From assembly GCA_025786725.1 (NCBI GenBank), contig JAHLTZ010000001.1:744001-808000 (forward strand): DNA of 64,000 bases, read 5' to 3'. The translations under genes were made by a program, and so were the position numbers. Below the pieces are notes generated by a model that was given only the letters and a program-made list of their open reading frames with translations, made no database searches and was not told the DNA's origin. Source of the stretch: Syncephalis fuscata (taxonomy: Eukaryota > Zoopagomycota > Zoopagomycetes > Zoopagales > Piptocephalidaceae). This document shows positions 26,363-39,544 of the stretch, piece by piece; the first letter of the stretch is position 1, and each line of letters begins with the position of its first letter.

Positions 26363-26505
26363 TCTACCAATTAATTAACAATAACGAATCAGCAATAATG
26401 TTATATCAATACAAATGGATATAACAGCTTTTTAATTTTTTAAAATAAAGCAAAGTTTTGTATTTCAAGCTGTGCTTTATTTTACTTGTGTTCTTGCCAA
26501 TCGCC

Positions 26506-27514
26506 ATGTCCTTGTCCACCATTGGATATCGGTACTTGGGCGTAGTCCCGTATAGAGCAGCGTTTGAGCTACAACGGTCCTTGGTGGAGTATCGACTGGC
26601 GGCACGCAAGCAGATTGAGAATGACGGCACCTGGGAGCAAGACGTTTTATTGCTGCTGCAGCATCCTCCTGTGTACACCACGGGTATTCGCCGCTTTGCT
26701 TTGCGCAACACAGTCAAAGAAGACAGCAATCATGAAGAGGAGCGCTTACGACTTACGCGTTTAGGTGCAGATTACGTTCAGGTAAGCTTGGTTGTTAAAT
26801 GACTTGTGTTACTTTTAACGGTGATATAGACACGTCGTGGTGGACAAATTACATTTCATGGGCCTGGCCAGCTTGTAGGCTATCCTCTATTGGATTTGAA
26901 TAGTCGCAAGGTACATTTGAAAATGAATATTTTATTAGTTTATATTGATACAGATGTAGCTGGGTGTACGTAATTACGTTTGCTATCTAGAAAAGACGTT
27001 AATTGCCAGTTGTGCACATTATGGATTGGCAGCTGATGCCTCCAAGGAAACAGGCGTTTGGATTGGTAATGACAAGATTGCTGCCATTGGTAAATAAGCA
27101 TTTAGATATGAGTATAGCCTGCTAAACAATATATAGGTCTTGATATACGTCGTTATTTGACAAGTCATGGATTTGCTTTGAATTGTAATACCGATCTGGA
27201 CTGGTTTAAACATATTATTCCGTGTGGACTGGACAATCGTGGTGTTACATCTATTTCACAAGCATTAAGCGAACAACAACAGCAATGTAATAATAAAAAC
27301 ACTGGTAGATGTGGGATAATACACGAGTATTAATAATTGTAATTTATTATCTAGTAAATACAAAAAATGGCGCGCCCATTATTACAGTAGAAGATGCTGT
27401 ACCTGTTGTAGTGGATGCCATGGCAAGTCATTCAATAGCACTATACAACCTTTGGAACAATTACATCCGGTATTATCGCGGAATATCGATCAATTACTTA
27501 TCAAGTATGCTTAA
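26506..27514 (+). CDS. LIP2: Octanoyl-ACP:protein octanoyltransferase (LIP2), frame broken near 3' end
   Basis: Five exons. LipB-family motifs appear in order: [50 protein letters not shown] (the conserved RGGxxTxHGPGQ with catalytic-site Lys/Cys partner), [26 protein letters not shown] (GVWV-KIAAIG family motif), [12 protein letters not shown] and [16 protein letters not shown] (conserved Cys of the acyl-transfer site). Lip2 moves octanoate from ACP to GcvH and other targets in mitochondria, the first step of lipoic acid synthesis. At about 27431 the frame is lost. The next frame gives a more family-like C-terminus ending IDQLLIKYA at 27514. ATG at 26506 is chosen because [12 protein letters not shown] aligns with the family start. 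Confidence 0.88.
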
Positions 27515-27572
27515 TAAAATAAATCGCATATGTTTTACCCATGATTATTGTGTTGAGTGGTTGGGTAATTAT

Positions 27573-28783
27573 CTAATTGCTACATTGTGATAATTGACGA
27601 TGCATTAATTCCTAATTATTTAAATTGTTACTTTAAAATGTATTGATATTAGTAAATAACTTACATAGACGAGGAATATCGTAGAGCTGCCGGGAACACT
27701 TCGTAATAGTGTAATTCCTAAGCCTCGGTAGAATCCACGAATACCTTGTGCGCGATACAGCGCTATAGCTACTTGTCGAAAGCCCTTCTGACCAGCATCG
27801 GTTTGCATTCGAGATTTAACGACATCGGCCGGAAATAGTGCGGCATTGTAGCCCATTCCTGCCAATGCACCACTTGACATAAGATGTGGTACTGATAAAT
27901 CGGCTCGTGTCAATGGTGGCATTTTAGCCCCAGCTTCAATTCCCATTAATTCTTTGCGTTGTCGACGAAGTGTGCCCAAATGCCATTCGCAGGCCCATTC
28001 ATATACGCCAAACCATGCGGCTCCACCTCCTACCTCGCGTAGTAACGTGCCTAGGCTGCCTCGATACAGCCCAAGTGGGCCATGTTGTTTTAGCGTATGT
28101 GCAATGACGGAAAATGGGCCATTGCCTGACCGTTGATGTATTGCTTGTGTTGAGGCCACTTGTAGTTGACACTTTATTAGTTCCACCGGCGTAAGCACGA
28201 ATGCAGCGCCAACTCCGGCCATAGCACCCGCCAAACAACGTTCCTGCATGCTTAATGACCGTCTTAATGGGTCGCTATTGCTATCAATGTCTCGTTGCCA
28301 CCAATGGCGAATAGCTTGCTGTGCTAATTCGTAGCCCATAAAAAGTGCTGCATTTTCAAGCACGGCACCAAATAAAGGGGCGGATAGGCCCTGTAGATGT
28401 TCAATAAACATTGCTATTATAGCGCTTAGCTTAAAGAAACTTACCTGGTAAAAGGACAGAGGTCCTTCGTATCGTATCATCTGTCGTATACAGTCAAACG
28501 TGCCAGTATAGCTCGGCTGGACGAGTGATTGCGTTTGAAGGCGCACTTTAACAGTGTCGAACGGAAATTCCACCGTTTTCCCTACAAATCCGCCTACCTA
28601 CATACGCGCAGTACAAGTATATTAATAACAAATTACCAATTTGCTTAACAGCGTACCTACCGAACCACATACTAGTTCTACGAATGCACTCTCCTGTGGT
28701 ACTCCCTTTGCTAAGGAAGGCGTTTGTTCTGCTCTGGTAGCCATATTATTTGTAAAAGTTGACACATTAGCTAAGTCGTTCAT
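27573..28783 (-). CDS. ORT1: Mitochondrial ornithine carrier (SLC25 family)
   Basis: Four exons (28783-28661, 28597-~28445, ~28389-27665 and 27611-27573) give about 350 aa. Three mitochondrial carrier repeats are seen, each with a PX(D/E)XX(K/R) signature: PFDTVKVRLQ, PVELIKCQLQ and PADVVKSRMQ. TVEFPFDTVKVRLQTQS, GAVLENAALFMGYEL, LTPVELIKCQLQVA and GFYRGLGITLLRSVP match the ornithine carriers Ort1/Arg11/SLC25A15. These exchange matrix ornithine for cytosolic H+ or citrulline, for arginine and polyamine synthesis. The intron at ~28390-28444 is in frame but interrupts FYQ-GLSAP. The last exon, ELMHRQLSQ, is only 39 nt. It is tail-to-tail with LIP2. Confidence 0.88.
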
Positions 28784-30003
28784 GCTTGGTAAAAGGTTTT
28801 TGAGTTAAAGAGAGTACCAGTAAATATGAATGGCGTACGCGGTAGCCGGTTGCAAGTGCAGGTAATAACGGAAAATAAAAAAGGAAAAGAATTTAGTTTC
28901 TAGTAGTTTTGGTTTATATGGTGACGCGATAAACATACAGCTCATATCTGATGATCTCATCAAAAAGGATTTGATCACAGTAATTCGGTGTAGGCAAAGG
29001 GTATACAATTGTATTATTTATCTAACTAGCAAGATATTTAGATAATTGAAGCTATTGTACTTTTATATCTTTTATTTATTCATTTCATCTCATTTTCTTA
29101 ACATTTCTTAATGCAATTAAACACCATCCATTACTATAGCATGTGTAATACTACATCCAACATTGATTAATTCATGTGTAATTAGCAATACAATAATGTA
29201 ATTAATTAGCTATCTTTATTATTGCTTTAATATATATACATTGTCATGATGATATTAATTGTTCAAAATGTCATTTATTTAGTTGGATTGGCTATAAAGA
29301 AGTAGCTGTTTAATAAACGACTTTATAATAGTTATATTAATCTTGATCTTACATCACAAATATGCCCAACATGCAATAGTAGAATATTAGAAAATAGAAG
29401 AAACCATTTAGATGCAATAATCCATGTTGTATGTAGATGCAACAACAGCAAATGCGAATGACATAAAATTGCCATCATATGGCTTCTATTAATATTCGCT
29501 TAAATTTACTATGCTTCTCAATATGCTTTCCAATATTTCTTTGCTATGCCGTCAATCGACAATGTTTGGTTGACAAATATGTATAATGACGTCTATCACA
29601 TGACGATACTCAGACAATGGTATTGATGGCATTGTGCGACATATTCTGTAAGCCTTTCGTCCTTTTCGACATAGGCAAAAACTAGTCAAGTTTTATTAAC
29701 AAACCAGTAGGTGATGGAAATGGCAGTATAGCTCTATTCACTACTGGTAAAATCATTACGCCAATCATTCTGATTAGACATTACTAGAGCATATGTAAAA
29801 GACTTACGTTATTACATTGCTTCTAAAATGAAAATGTGCCATACTTGTTGCAATTGCCATAGCAAATCTATGTTATTTTCTGAAATTGATGTATTCTTTG
29901 TTCACAGTTCATAAGTTATCCATAATTTGATATCAATAAAATACGCAGTTTGCTAAAACGTTCTTTGCACCAATTATATAATAGAAAACTATATGCCTGC
30001 AGT
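28784..30003. other. Intergenic region
   Basis: AT-rich to mixed composition. The ORF at 28805-29008 is an unlikely antisense translation of the leader region. Nothing further is supported. Confidence 0.45.
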
Positions 30004-30177
30004 CTAATGCATGGCCTGATGCACACGCTGCATAATTATAGCTGTTTTTGCAATAATTTGACTCTGTTCAACCTGCACATGGTTTTTTTTAACCATAATA
30101 GGCAAAGCTGATGGCAAAATCTTTTGATTGTCTACTGTGTTGCCACCGCAACGCACTACATCCGTTAGTCTCGGCAT
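30004..30177 (-). CDS. Possible 57-aa small protein
   Basis: ATG at 30177 opens MPRLTDVVRCGGNTVDNQKI and stays open to TAG at 30004. The stretch is richer in GC than its flanks and has no low-complexity bias. The peptide is amphipathic, with a C-terminal helix (QSQIIAKTAIIMQRVHQ). There is no recognised family. It could be an independent small gene or a terminal exon of an unannotated transcript. Confidence 0.3.
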   Translation of the reverse strand: MPRLTDVVRCGGNTVDNQKILPSALPIMVKKNHVQVEQSQIIAKTAIIMQRVHQAMH

Positions 30178-30560
30178 TCTGTTACTGCAGCATACAATCG
30201 ATTAGTTTTATGTTAACATTTGTTTATCATATAACTGCATTGCTAGTATTTTATTATATTTAATAAACAATTAAATTAAAAGTATTATTTATTTAACTTA
30301 TCACTAAAATTAGCAATGTAGTCGTGTATATTTATTGAATGCTGGTAATTCTTGATTAGCTCATGTCATTTTTACTTACAAAGAGATCTTGCAAGTCAAG
30401 GCCTTTGTTACCCAAAATCAGCCATCACATGTGTTAGATATGTGTACATATACATAGGCATGTAAGGATAACGTAGTAATAGCATCGTCGTTGTCTAGCT
30501 TAGTCTGTTATTCTTGATTATTATATTTATTATTTCTTTATCTTGTGTCATTATATTAAA

Positions 30561-31548
30561 ATGCCAATTAGTCATCAGAATCCAATTCTTGGACCCGAGT
30601 GGGTAAACAATGCCACTCGGATTCTTGGTATTCCTCTTTATCCACTTGGAGAGGTACAAGCCATTGATAACATACTGGAATTCACCGATGATAGAGCCTT
30701 AATGCAAAAACGATTGTTTGGATTCAATAGCCAAGTAGCGTTCATGATTATACTAGGCTGGATCTTTGCACAGAATGCGTACCTTTCCGTTAAAATGATG
30801 ATTGGTAGCCTTCGTAGAATCTCATCGTGGTGCTGTTTGATTTCATCAATTGCGGGAATCATTCTGGGAATATTGAGCACTCAGACCTTGACATCATCCG
30901 GCATAAATTGTCGAATAATATGCTGGTATATTTCTATAGGAATAGGCATTTCGCTTGTTTGCTGTAGTGCAATCATTTTACAAAAAGCCTATCTTATATT
31001 ATGCAAACCAGCCTGGGTTTTAATTGTTGGTGTGCTATGCATTTTGCCTCAAGTGGGCTATCCGCTATTTGTCGCCGCTGTAATGAGGTTTACCTTGATT
31101 GATCAACAGGGCTGCGTCGCTTTATACCCGCCATCATTTCCTTGGTATTGGTTTGGAGCTGTAGTACCCATTAATGTCCTATTTTCCAGTATATTTAGCT
31201 ATATTGCTTATAAGCAATACAGAACTTTTGGATCTCAGGCATGGAAACGCTTAGCACAAGAAGGTATTCGGGCAATGTCACTAGTAATTATGTCCAATAT
31301 ATTTTGTGGTGTTTTTATTTTTTTGGAAATTGGCGATGCTCTTTCAGAATTTTTTTCATTATTGATTGGTAAGTAAATTTTAAGTAGTGCTACTATATAC
31401 TAAACCAAACTAGGACATTTTCTTCAACAGTTCTAGTTAGACATTGCAGTAACATGCGTAATATCGGCAGTTTGCAGAACCGTCCACGAACCAAACACAT
31501 GCACTTATCGCAAATTGTAACAGCTAAAACAATTCAATGTTCGCCATA
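30561..31548 (+). CDS. Multi-pass (about 7TM) membrane protein, unknown
   Basis: Two exons (30561-31368 and 31431-31548) give about 308 aa beginning MPISHQNPILGPEWVNN. Six or seven hydrophobic helices are visible: VAFMIILGWIFAQNAYL, CCLISSIAGIILGIL, ICWYISIGIGISLVCCSAII, WVLIVGVLCILPQVGYPLF, WYWFGAVVPINVLFSSIF, AMSLVIMSNIFCGVFIFLE and a weaker FFSLLIV. A basic cytosolic tail (RNIGSLQNRPRTKHMHL) encoded by exon 2 follows. There is no cleavable signal peptide. The topology is GPCR-like. Family membership cannot be assigned. It neighbours two other surface-type genes. Confidence 0.65.
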
Positions 31549-31956
31549 ACTAATAAAGTGCTAGTTTGTAAATATATAATATTTATTTTTAATAGTGCTA
31601 AGCAAATCATAAATCACAGCAAATAAGAATGTAGATTATTTATTTAACTGATTTGCATGGTGCAAAATTAGTTAGAGCTATAATAAACGTTACTCAAAAT
31701 AAATTATAGCAAAATCCCCAAAATTAATGCGATGTGCTAATAGCTGGCTGCTTGAAAAGAATTATTGCAATGTAAAAACAGATACACTAATGGCGATTAG
31801 TTAGCCCTATGGACTAAATAATAACTCAATGTAACCGTTGAATCAAATTGAAAATAAACAGACAATTAAATTATAAGCAATATCAATTTTAAGTAGCAGT
31901 TCTTAGTACCAGATTTGAAAATTCTAAATAACGATTCATTGAGCCACTACAATTTA
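31549..31956. other. AT-rich spacer
   Basis: No coding signal. It separates the 7TM gene from a minus-strand candidate gene. Confidence 0.45.
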
Positions 31957-32422
31957 CTACATTTTGTGCTGTGGAACTAATTCGTAGACGGCACCACGCT
32001 TTCTACTCAAATTCCCGCATGGTCTGCATTTACATGTGGCAAGCCATGCATAAACCAACAGCTTATTTACCGTATTGTCCGTAGCTGAAGAATAGCGTTT
32101 AATGCGCACATCTGCATGGTGACCCTATCCGAGTGATTTTCAAAGGGCCGCAATCTATTGGCCTGTAACAATAGATGATCCTCACTTCTTTGCGGCATAT
32201 CTTTTGACGTAGCCACAGGAACAGGCACGGAGAGTGAGGCTTGGCCATCTAAAACCGGTTATTCTCGACGCGCGTATCTAACAGCTGATATAGAATGATG
32301 TCAAGTGTTACAACGTGTTTCGTAAAAAATAGCAACAATAGACCTATTTTTTTGAATGTGCTTCATTCACACTCTCGTTCTATTTACTTACTAACGACAG
32401 CGTGCTTAATGAATATTTGCAT
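31957..32422 (-). CDS. Candidate multi-exon small gene, unrecognised
   Basis: Two coding-like blocks on the minus strand are joined by a plausible intron (donor after 32071, acceptor before 32023). Block one (32284-32071) reads LLDTRVENNR, then, one base out of phase at a TTTT run near 32231, LDGQASLSVPVPVATSKDMP and onward. Block two (32023-31957) reads PCGNLSRKRGAVYELVPQHK to a stop. An ATG at 32422 (MQIFIKHAVV followed by GTAAGT) could be exon 1. GC content is well above the flanks. It is divergent from the glycoprotein gene at 32539. Function is unknown, and the exact exon structure is uncertain. Confidence 0.35.
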
Positions 32423-32538
32423 GAATTTTGTTGAATAGGTGCCGGTACACTTATAAACACGAGCTACTTACCTTTTTACAATTGAACACATACGTTGTTG
32501 CACTAGTTTTATTTCAACTTTTTTAAACTCAACCAAAA

Positions 32539-33606
32539 ATGAAGCGTCATTTTGGCTGCTGGCAAAAATATTTGGCCAAACACAGTATACGAACAGGTTC
32601 GCAATACTATTCTACTATAGCTTTCTATGCTAGCATACTGTTATCATTATTCTACTTTATCGATGCCATGCCGGTCATGGCCGTTCAATTGCCTTTTACA
32701 CAGTCCCAAGTGATAAATACACCTAGTAATATTTTATTATCGACAGTGCCACAGCTAATAGCCCGTAACGACATAGTAGGCACCAGTACACTAGGCGAAC
32801 CACAGTCAAAGTCGTCTGGGGCTATTGATCCAAATTTGTGTACCACACGGGGCTATTCTTCGGGGGATTTCTATTTTCTTGGATGTTTTACTGCCAATAA
32901 TACTCTAGGTATAGGAAATGACAAAAAGAATAGTGCCGAATTGGGCTGTGTCGCAGATGTAGAACTTACTAGCACTTCGGTAACTGGCAGTGCTAGCAAT
33001 GCACCAAATAACGGCAACAGCAACTGGCGTATGTGCGACAATTCTTCCGAGGTACTTTACTTTGCCACGGATCCTATCACGAAACAGCAAGTTAACTGTG
33101 ATTCTTATACTGTGCTACCACGTAATGCTGGCATTATACGTGGCTGTTATGGTATGCGGTCTGCAGTGACACTGCCACCCTCCACTAGCAATCGCCCACC
33201 AAGTGGTTTGCAATGTATGAGTAATGGACGCATACTTGGTTGTACCGGTGGATTACAAAAAGTGCTTACCATGAAGCCGATATTGGGCGTATTACCAGGA
33301 ATTAACGGCAATGGAACCAACGGGCAAAATGAAAATGAACGCACCTCAAATACTACAAATAGCAGCAATGGCCAAAATACTGATGATTCATCCTATGGAG
33401 ATAGCCAAAAATTATCAAGTGCCGTGTGGACTGGTATTATCGCTGGTATTGCCCTTGGTGGTGTGGGCATTATTGGCATCGTGACTTTGCTTGTTCGGCG
33501 TTACATGCTTAAAAAACGTGCACAGCAGGACACAATGCGCCAGATAGGGCCTTTGGAAATTAGCATTGATATTCGCGTTACCATAGCCATGTGTATATTT
33601 TACTAG
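32539..33606 (+). CDS. Single-pass type I membrane glycoprotein, unknown
   Basis: Intronless ORF of 355 aa. An N-terminal hydrophobic segment after a basic start (~residues 26-48, TIAFYASILLSLFYFIDAMP) acts as signal peptide or anchor. The ectodomain (about 50-300) has spaced cysteines (NLCTTRGYSSGDFYFLGCF, ELGCVAD, WRMCDN, VNCDSY, RGCYGMRS, LQCMSNGRILGCTGG), many N-glycosylation sequons and a Ser/Thr/Asn-rich juxtamembrane stalk. One transmembrane helix (WTGIIAGIALGGVGIIGIVT, ~302-324) precedes a short basic tail (RRYMLKKRAQQ). The layout is that of a cell-wall sensor or adhesin. No family is recognised. Confidence 0.65.
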   Translation: MKRHFGCWQKYLAKHSIRTGSQYYSTIAFYASILLSLFYFIDAMPVMAVQLPFTQSQVINTPSNILLSTVPQLIARNDIVGTSTLGEPQSKSSGAIDPNLCTTRGYSSGDFYFLGCFTANNTLGIGNDKKNSAELGCVADVELTSTSVTGSASNAPNNGNSNWRMCDNSSEVLYFATDPITKQQVNCDSYTVLPRNAGIIRGCYGMRSAVTLPPSTSNRPPSGLQCMSNGRILGCTGGLQKVLTMKPILGVLPGINGNGTNGQNENERTSNTTNSSNGQNTDDSSYGDSQKLSSAVWTGIIAGIALGGVGIIGIVTLLVRRYMLKKRAQQDTMRQIGPLEISIDIRVTIAMCIFY

Positions 33607-34285
33607 TAGATATTCAATAAAGCACACTACCTTTTTGTGGCATAAAATATTTTATTACTAAAAATAACATCAACTACATGATAGTAAAATATACAAATTA
33701 TACATCTATAGTAACTAATAAAATTGCTTTAAATAGCCAGATGTTCTTACTAAGCATTTATTAATTAGAATATAGTCGCTAGTCGCTTTATTCACTTATA
33801 CTTTCCATGATATTGTTACTACTTTGCGTGGTTTACAAAATTCAAGATATTTTTAAATTAACTAATTCACTATTCTATTGCAATTAATATGCTTTCCATA
33901 TCTTGACCATCAAATATATCATTTTAATAAAGTTATATTATTATCATAAATACTTGACAATAATGAATAACAACAAATATCCTTTTACTCTCTTGATAGA
34001 GTTCTATATTAGTCCAAATATAAGAATCAGCACAGCCTATTGTACTGCACTAGTTTACTAATAGTAGTCATATTTAAACAGAAGCTGTTACTATAGTAAG
34101 TGTAATACTTTTATAATCTAAAATATTTATTATGATATAGCTTTATTTCTAATATTTATTATGGCAAGCATATATAAATAGATTTAATACAGCATAATAC
34201 ATGTTAAATACCTAGTTTGTTACACTATTTTAAATTTATACATCAGTGGCACCAATATTAATTAGCCGTGCAAAATTCTACATAG
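33607..34285. other. AT-rich intergenic region
   Basis: Poly-A/T rich and stop-dense. Nothing supported. Confidence 0.5.
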
Positions 34286-34516
34286 TTAAGCGCAGTAGAG
34301 TAGATGTTTTTTTTTCATTTTTACTGCTTTGACACTACAAGACAGTGCTGCTAAAGCTGATAGGATGGGTTGGATGCCAAGCGCACCATGTGGATAGCGA
34401 AAGCAGTTGTGCCAAAACGCACACAGTGTTGTGTTGCGCCCATTACTAACATCGGCTGATATTACCGATGCACAGTGCGGTAGGAGTAATTGGACTGTTT
34501 CATGTGCCATCCTCAT
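34286..34516 (-). CDS. Possible small hypothetical protein
   Basis: ORF of 76 aa with an ATG start (MRMAHETVQLLLPHCASVIS) and a normal-composition body (NTTLCAFWHNCFRYPHGALG), ending in a basic segment. Surrounding DNA is much more AT-rich, which argues for coding potential. Four cysteines and no signal peptide are seen. No family is recognised. Confidence 0.4.
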   Translation of the reverse strand: MRMAHETVQLLLPHCASVISADVSNGRNTTLCAFWHNCFRYPHGALGIQPILSALAALSCSVKAVKMKKKHLLYCA

Positions 34517-35131
34517 TTTATGGTCAAGTTTTCTTGGCTAAATTTATTTAACAAACAAACGTTATGGCACAGCAGCAAAAGCATAGAGCACGACACGGCA
34601 CACAATAAGACGGAGGCAGTTTTAATACTGTTGGTAGTTCCTTATTACATATATCGATAGAATAGGTAGCAGTAGAATGCGAACTTGCAAATATCAAATG
34701 TTAATGATGAATACAGCTACAAAAAACAGGATTGGAAAATTATTTCGACTATTGTTTCATATTCACGATAACACAGGCATTACTGCACGTCTAAAGTGAT
34801 GGTTCTTTTATAGCTAATATCAGAATCAGTCGTCGTTTTTATTCAAGTTTTATTACCAATGTAAAGCACAAATATTTATAGAGTATGCCTGATTGCCGTC
34901 GCTTGCCACTTTGCTACACCCGATTCCCCTGTTTCCATTTGCGCCAAGATTTTATCATCATTTATACTATTTTATGAAAGAAAAGCCAAAATTTTAAATT
35001 TATAGAAACAGATATGTTCTTATCAGATTCAGCATGATACCGACAAAACTGCTATATAATTTAAATAGTCTCTCTGTTCAGTTATTCTAATATTTGTTGC
35101 CTAATTTGTTTTTACTGCATAATTATACGCC
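34517..35131. other. Intergenic region
   Basis: Mixed composition, presumed promoter of the following 7TM gene. A short ORF from ATG 34564 (MAQQQKHRARHGTQ) stops early and is not accepted. Confidence 0.45.
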
Positions 35132-37050
35132 ATGTTAAATAGTTTAATAATATTTGCAATACTGCCATGCTTTGTTGTATCCGTCTTTGGTATGGCCACA
35201 TTTCATATGGGCAATCGAACATTTCAATATCACACACAAGATTTGTTTGAGTTTGAAGTTGCACCGTATACAACTCGTGGTATTCTGATGGAAGCTGTGT
35301 TTAACAAAAATACAACATGCGAAATATTGCCATCTATTTTCGATAAAGCCCGATCTGCATTGAAAAATGTAAAATTCCATAACATCACAAGGTTAATTAT
35401 TGCCATTGATGCAGTAAAAGCGCATAAATGTGGCTGTAAAACAATTGCTCATGTAAGCCATCAGCACCAGTATTGTATTAGCATGTTCTAATTATCATTA
35501 TAAATAGACGAAAATTGCAGTCTCCAAACTTAACCAGCATTCAAATGCTACAAATGGGTTTTTAGTTGACACGGCACTATACATAGCGCATAAAAAACCA
35601 GGCCCTAGTTTTGGCGCATATCGCACCTTGAGGTATACAGGATATGGGTTCGGCCATTACAAAGACGTTTCTTCAGTCAATATTGCATTGCTACCATATG
35701 AAAATTATCAGGTCGTTTTAGATGCGCGCAAAAAGCTAAAAACGGCGATCATTGTAACAGTCAAAGAAGGTAATTGATTTATCTTAATACTGCTATCACA
35801 TTTTACAGATCAACTAATACATAGCCAATATCTCTATAGAGCCAGGGCCTTGGAATGCAGTTTTTTTGTCAGTTGGCTACCGGGCATTTATATATTTTAT
35901 AGTGGCCGTAGTCATTAGCATTATGATGTACAGCCTTGTAGTGTTATACTGCTTACTCAAGGTAAAAAGGAATATCACTAAGCAGCACGTTGTAATCTAT
36001 GCTTCTGCTCTGTGTGCTGCAATATGTAAGACAAACTCACAATTATTGCTATTAATAGAATGTTAACTAGCTGATTGTATGTGTTTAGTATTTGCATCTG
36101 CATTGATGCTCAGAGAAAACAGTATAGTTCACAAATGGATTATGTTTTTTCTAGGGATTTTTTTATACATTGGATTTTATACACTGATATTGCTATGGTA
36201 TGTTGTCTAATGTGGCAAGAATTATTACTAATTGTACTAAAACCTGCCAATAATAATAATAATAATTAATAGGCACTCGATCGCCGTCAGCGTGCAAAAA
36301 AGCCGATGCTTACTGCTTCTTCGCTATGCTATTATTATTTCATTTGTAATTGCAATTGTCGGCCGAATATTGTATATTATGTGTGCGTTTATTCCATCAC
36401 CTACGGCACAGGGCATGGTACGAATAGCCAGTAATCGTTTTGTATTATTTACTCAATTTACCATTATTATTGCATTTGTTTATTACGGTACTACTACGAT
36501 ATTATTCTAAATATTACATTCTAAACTGTTGGTGTTTAGGTATAATATTTTGGCTAAAACAAGACAATTTATCAGCAAATAGTAATGCAAAGCAAGCACT
36601 GTCATTAGTAAGTAGCATGAAAACTATATTAAGAAGCAAAAAAAATATTAGCAATACTCACCATTAGCATGCTAGGTAACAAAAATATGTGCAATATTTT
36701 CATTAGGATATCTGATGACAATTACTGCAAATGTGATGAACAATGCAGAAATCTGGAAATATGGCGTTGAAGCCGAGGTTACTCGCATGGTTCTTTATAA
36801 AGTATCGCATGCTGTACGCATTATTGTACTTCTTTTTGTCATTGATTTACGTCCAAACTCGAATAGCCAGTGTAGAGGTGGGATGGCAATTGTAGCAGAC
36901 AGCAGGGATAATATCACAAACTCAATACAAAATACGCATAACATCCATACATCTTATACTGGCGCGCTCATGTCATCGAACATTGATCCAAATGCGCGGA
37001 CAACACTTGAAAATAGTATATATTGCAATACAGTTACTACACATAATTAA
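35132..37050 (+). CDS. 7TM receptor-like protein with lumenal/extracellular N-domain
   Basis: Eight phase-consistent exons give about 480 aa. A signal peptide (MLNSLIIFAILPCFVVSVFG) leads to an ectodomain of about 190 residues (CGCKTIAHV; VSKLNQHSNATNGFLVDTAL; NIALLPYENYQVVLDARKKL) ending EEPGPWNAVF. This vaguely resembles a protease-associated-like lumenal domain, which is inference. Seven helices follow: FIYFIVAVVISIMMYSLVVL, VVIYASALCAAILFASALML, WIMFFLGIFLYIGFYTLILL, YAIIISFVIAIVGRILYIM, FTQFTIIIAFVYYGIIFWL, KICAIFSLGYLMTITANVM and VSHAVRIIVLLFVIDL. A polar Asn/Thr-rich cytosolic tail ends the protein. The layout is that of fungal GPCR-like sensors. No ligand or family is assignable. Confidence 0.7.
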
Positions 37051-37700
37051 TTTATTACCCAACTCAGCATTAGCAGCAAAATATTTAATACTGTTTATTA
37101 TACTGACAATGACATTTATCAATAGTTTATAAATACTAATGTAATCTAAATAAATTATTTTATAACGTCTAGATTTATTTGCGCAAGACTGTATAAGAAT
37201 AGCATAAAATAAAATCTGTAATCTAAGAATGCTTAGATAAATCATATATATATATATATATATATATAACTGCTATTTGTGTTGTCGATGTGTTTGTATA
37301 ATAGTACGGCAAGCACCAAGTATTATATAAAACAACTCAACATGCCATACATGCATTATTACATTGACTATTTGTTTAAATGACACTAACAAAGGTTATT
37401 TATGTCGAAAGTGGTATTATGCAATATTAAAAAACTATATCGATAACTTATCACATTATGTTAAACTAAACCAATCGTCTGTTCAATTAATTATATTTGA
37501 CTAATAGTAGTTATATTTAAATAAAAGTCATTACTACATTGGTTTATGCAAACAGCTATTTCAAACATCAAATATCATCTTTAATTAGAAAAAACTGAAC
37601 CCAACATTAAAGTGCATAGTTGTTATACACATTAGTGTTTCAAAACAATAGCGGCTACTCAAGTAGATACACGTACACACAAGCAGGTGTAGATAAGCAT
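37051..37700. other. AT-rich intergenic region with (AT)n tract
   Basis: A (TA)n tract lies at about 37241-37268. It is the tail-to-tail spacer between the 7TM gene and the NDR kinase gene. Confidence 0.5.

Positions 37701-39544
<1,844 letters not shown>

Noticed and set aside
28805-29008. 67-aa minus-strand ORF upstream of ORT1
   Set aside because: Lies in the 5' flank with no homology and AT-driven composition.
32380-32422. Ubiquitin-like start (MQIFIK) at the 5' end of the hidden gene
   Set aside because: Only the first six residues resemble ubiquitin; the downstream blocks have no ubiquitin fold motifs.
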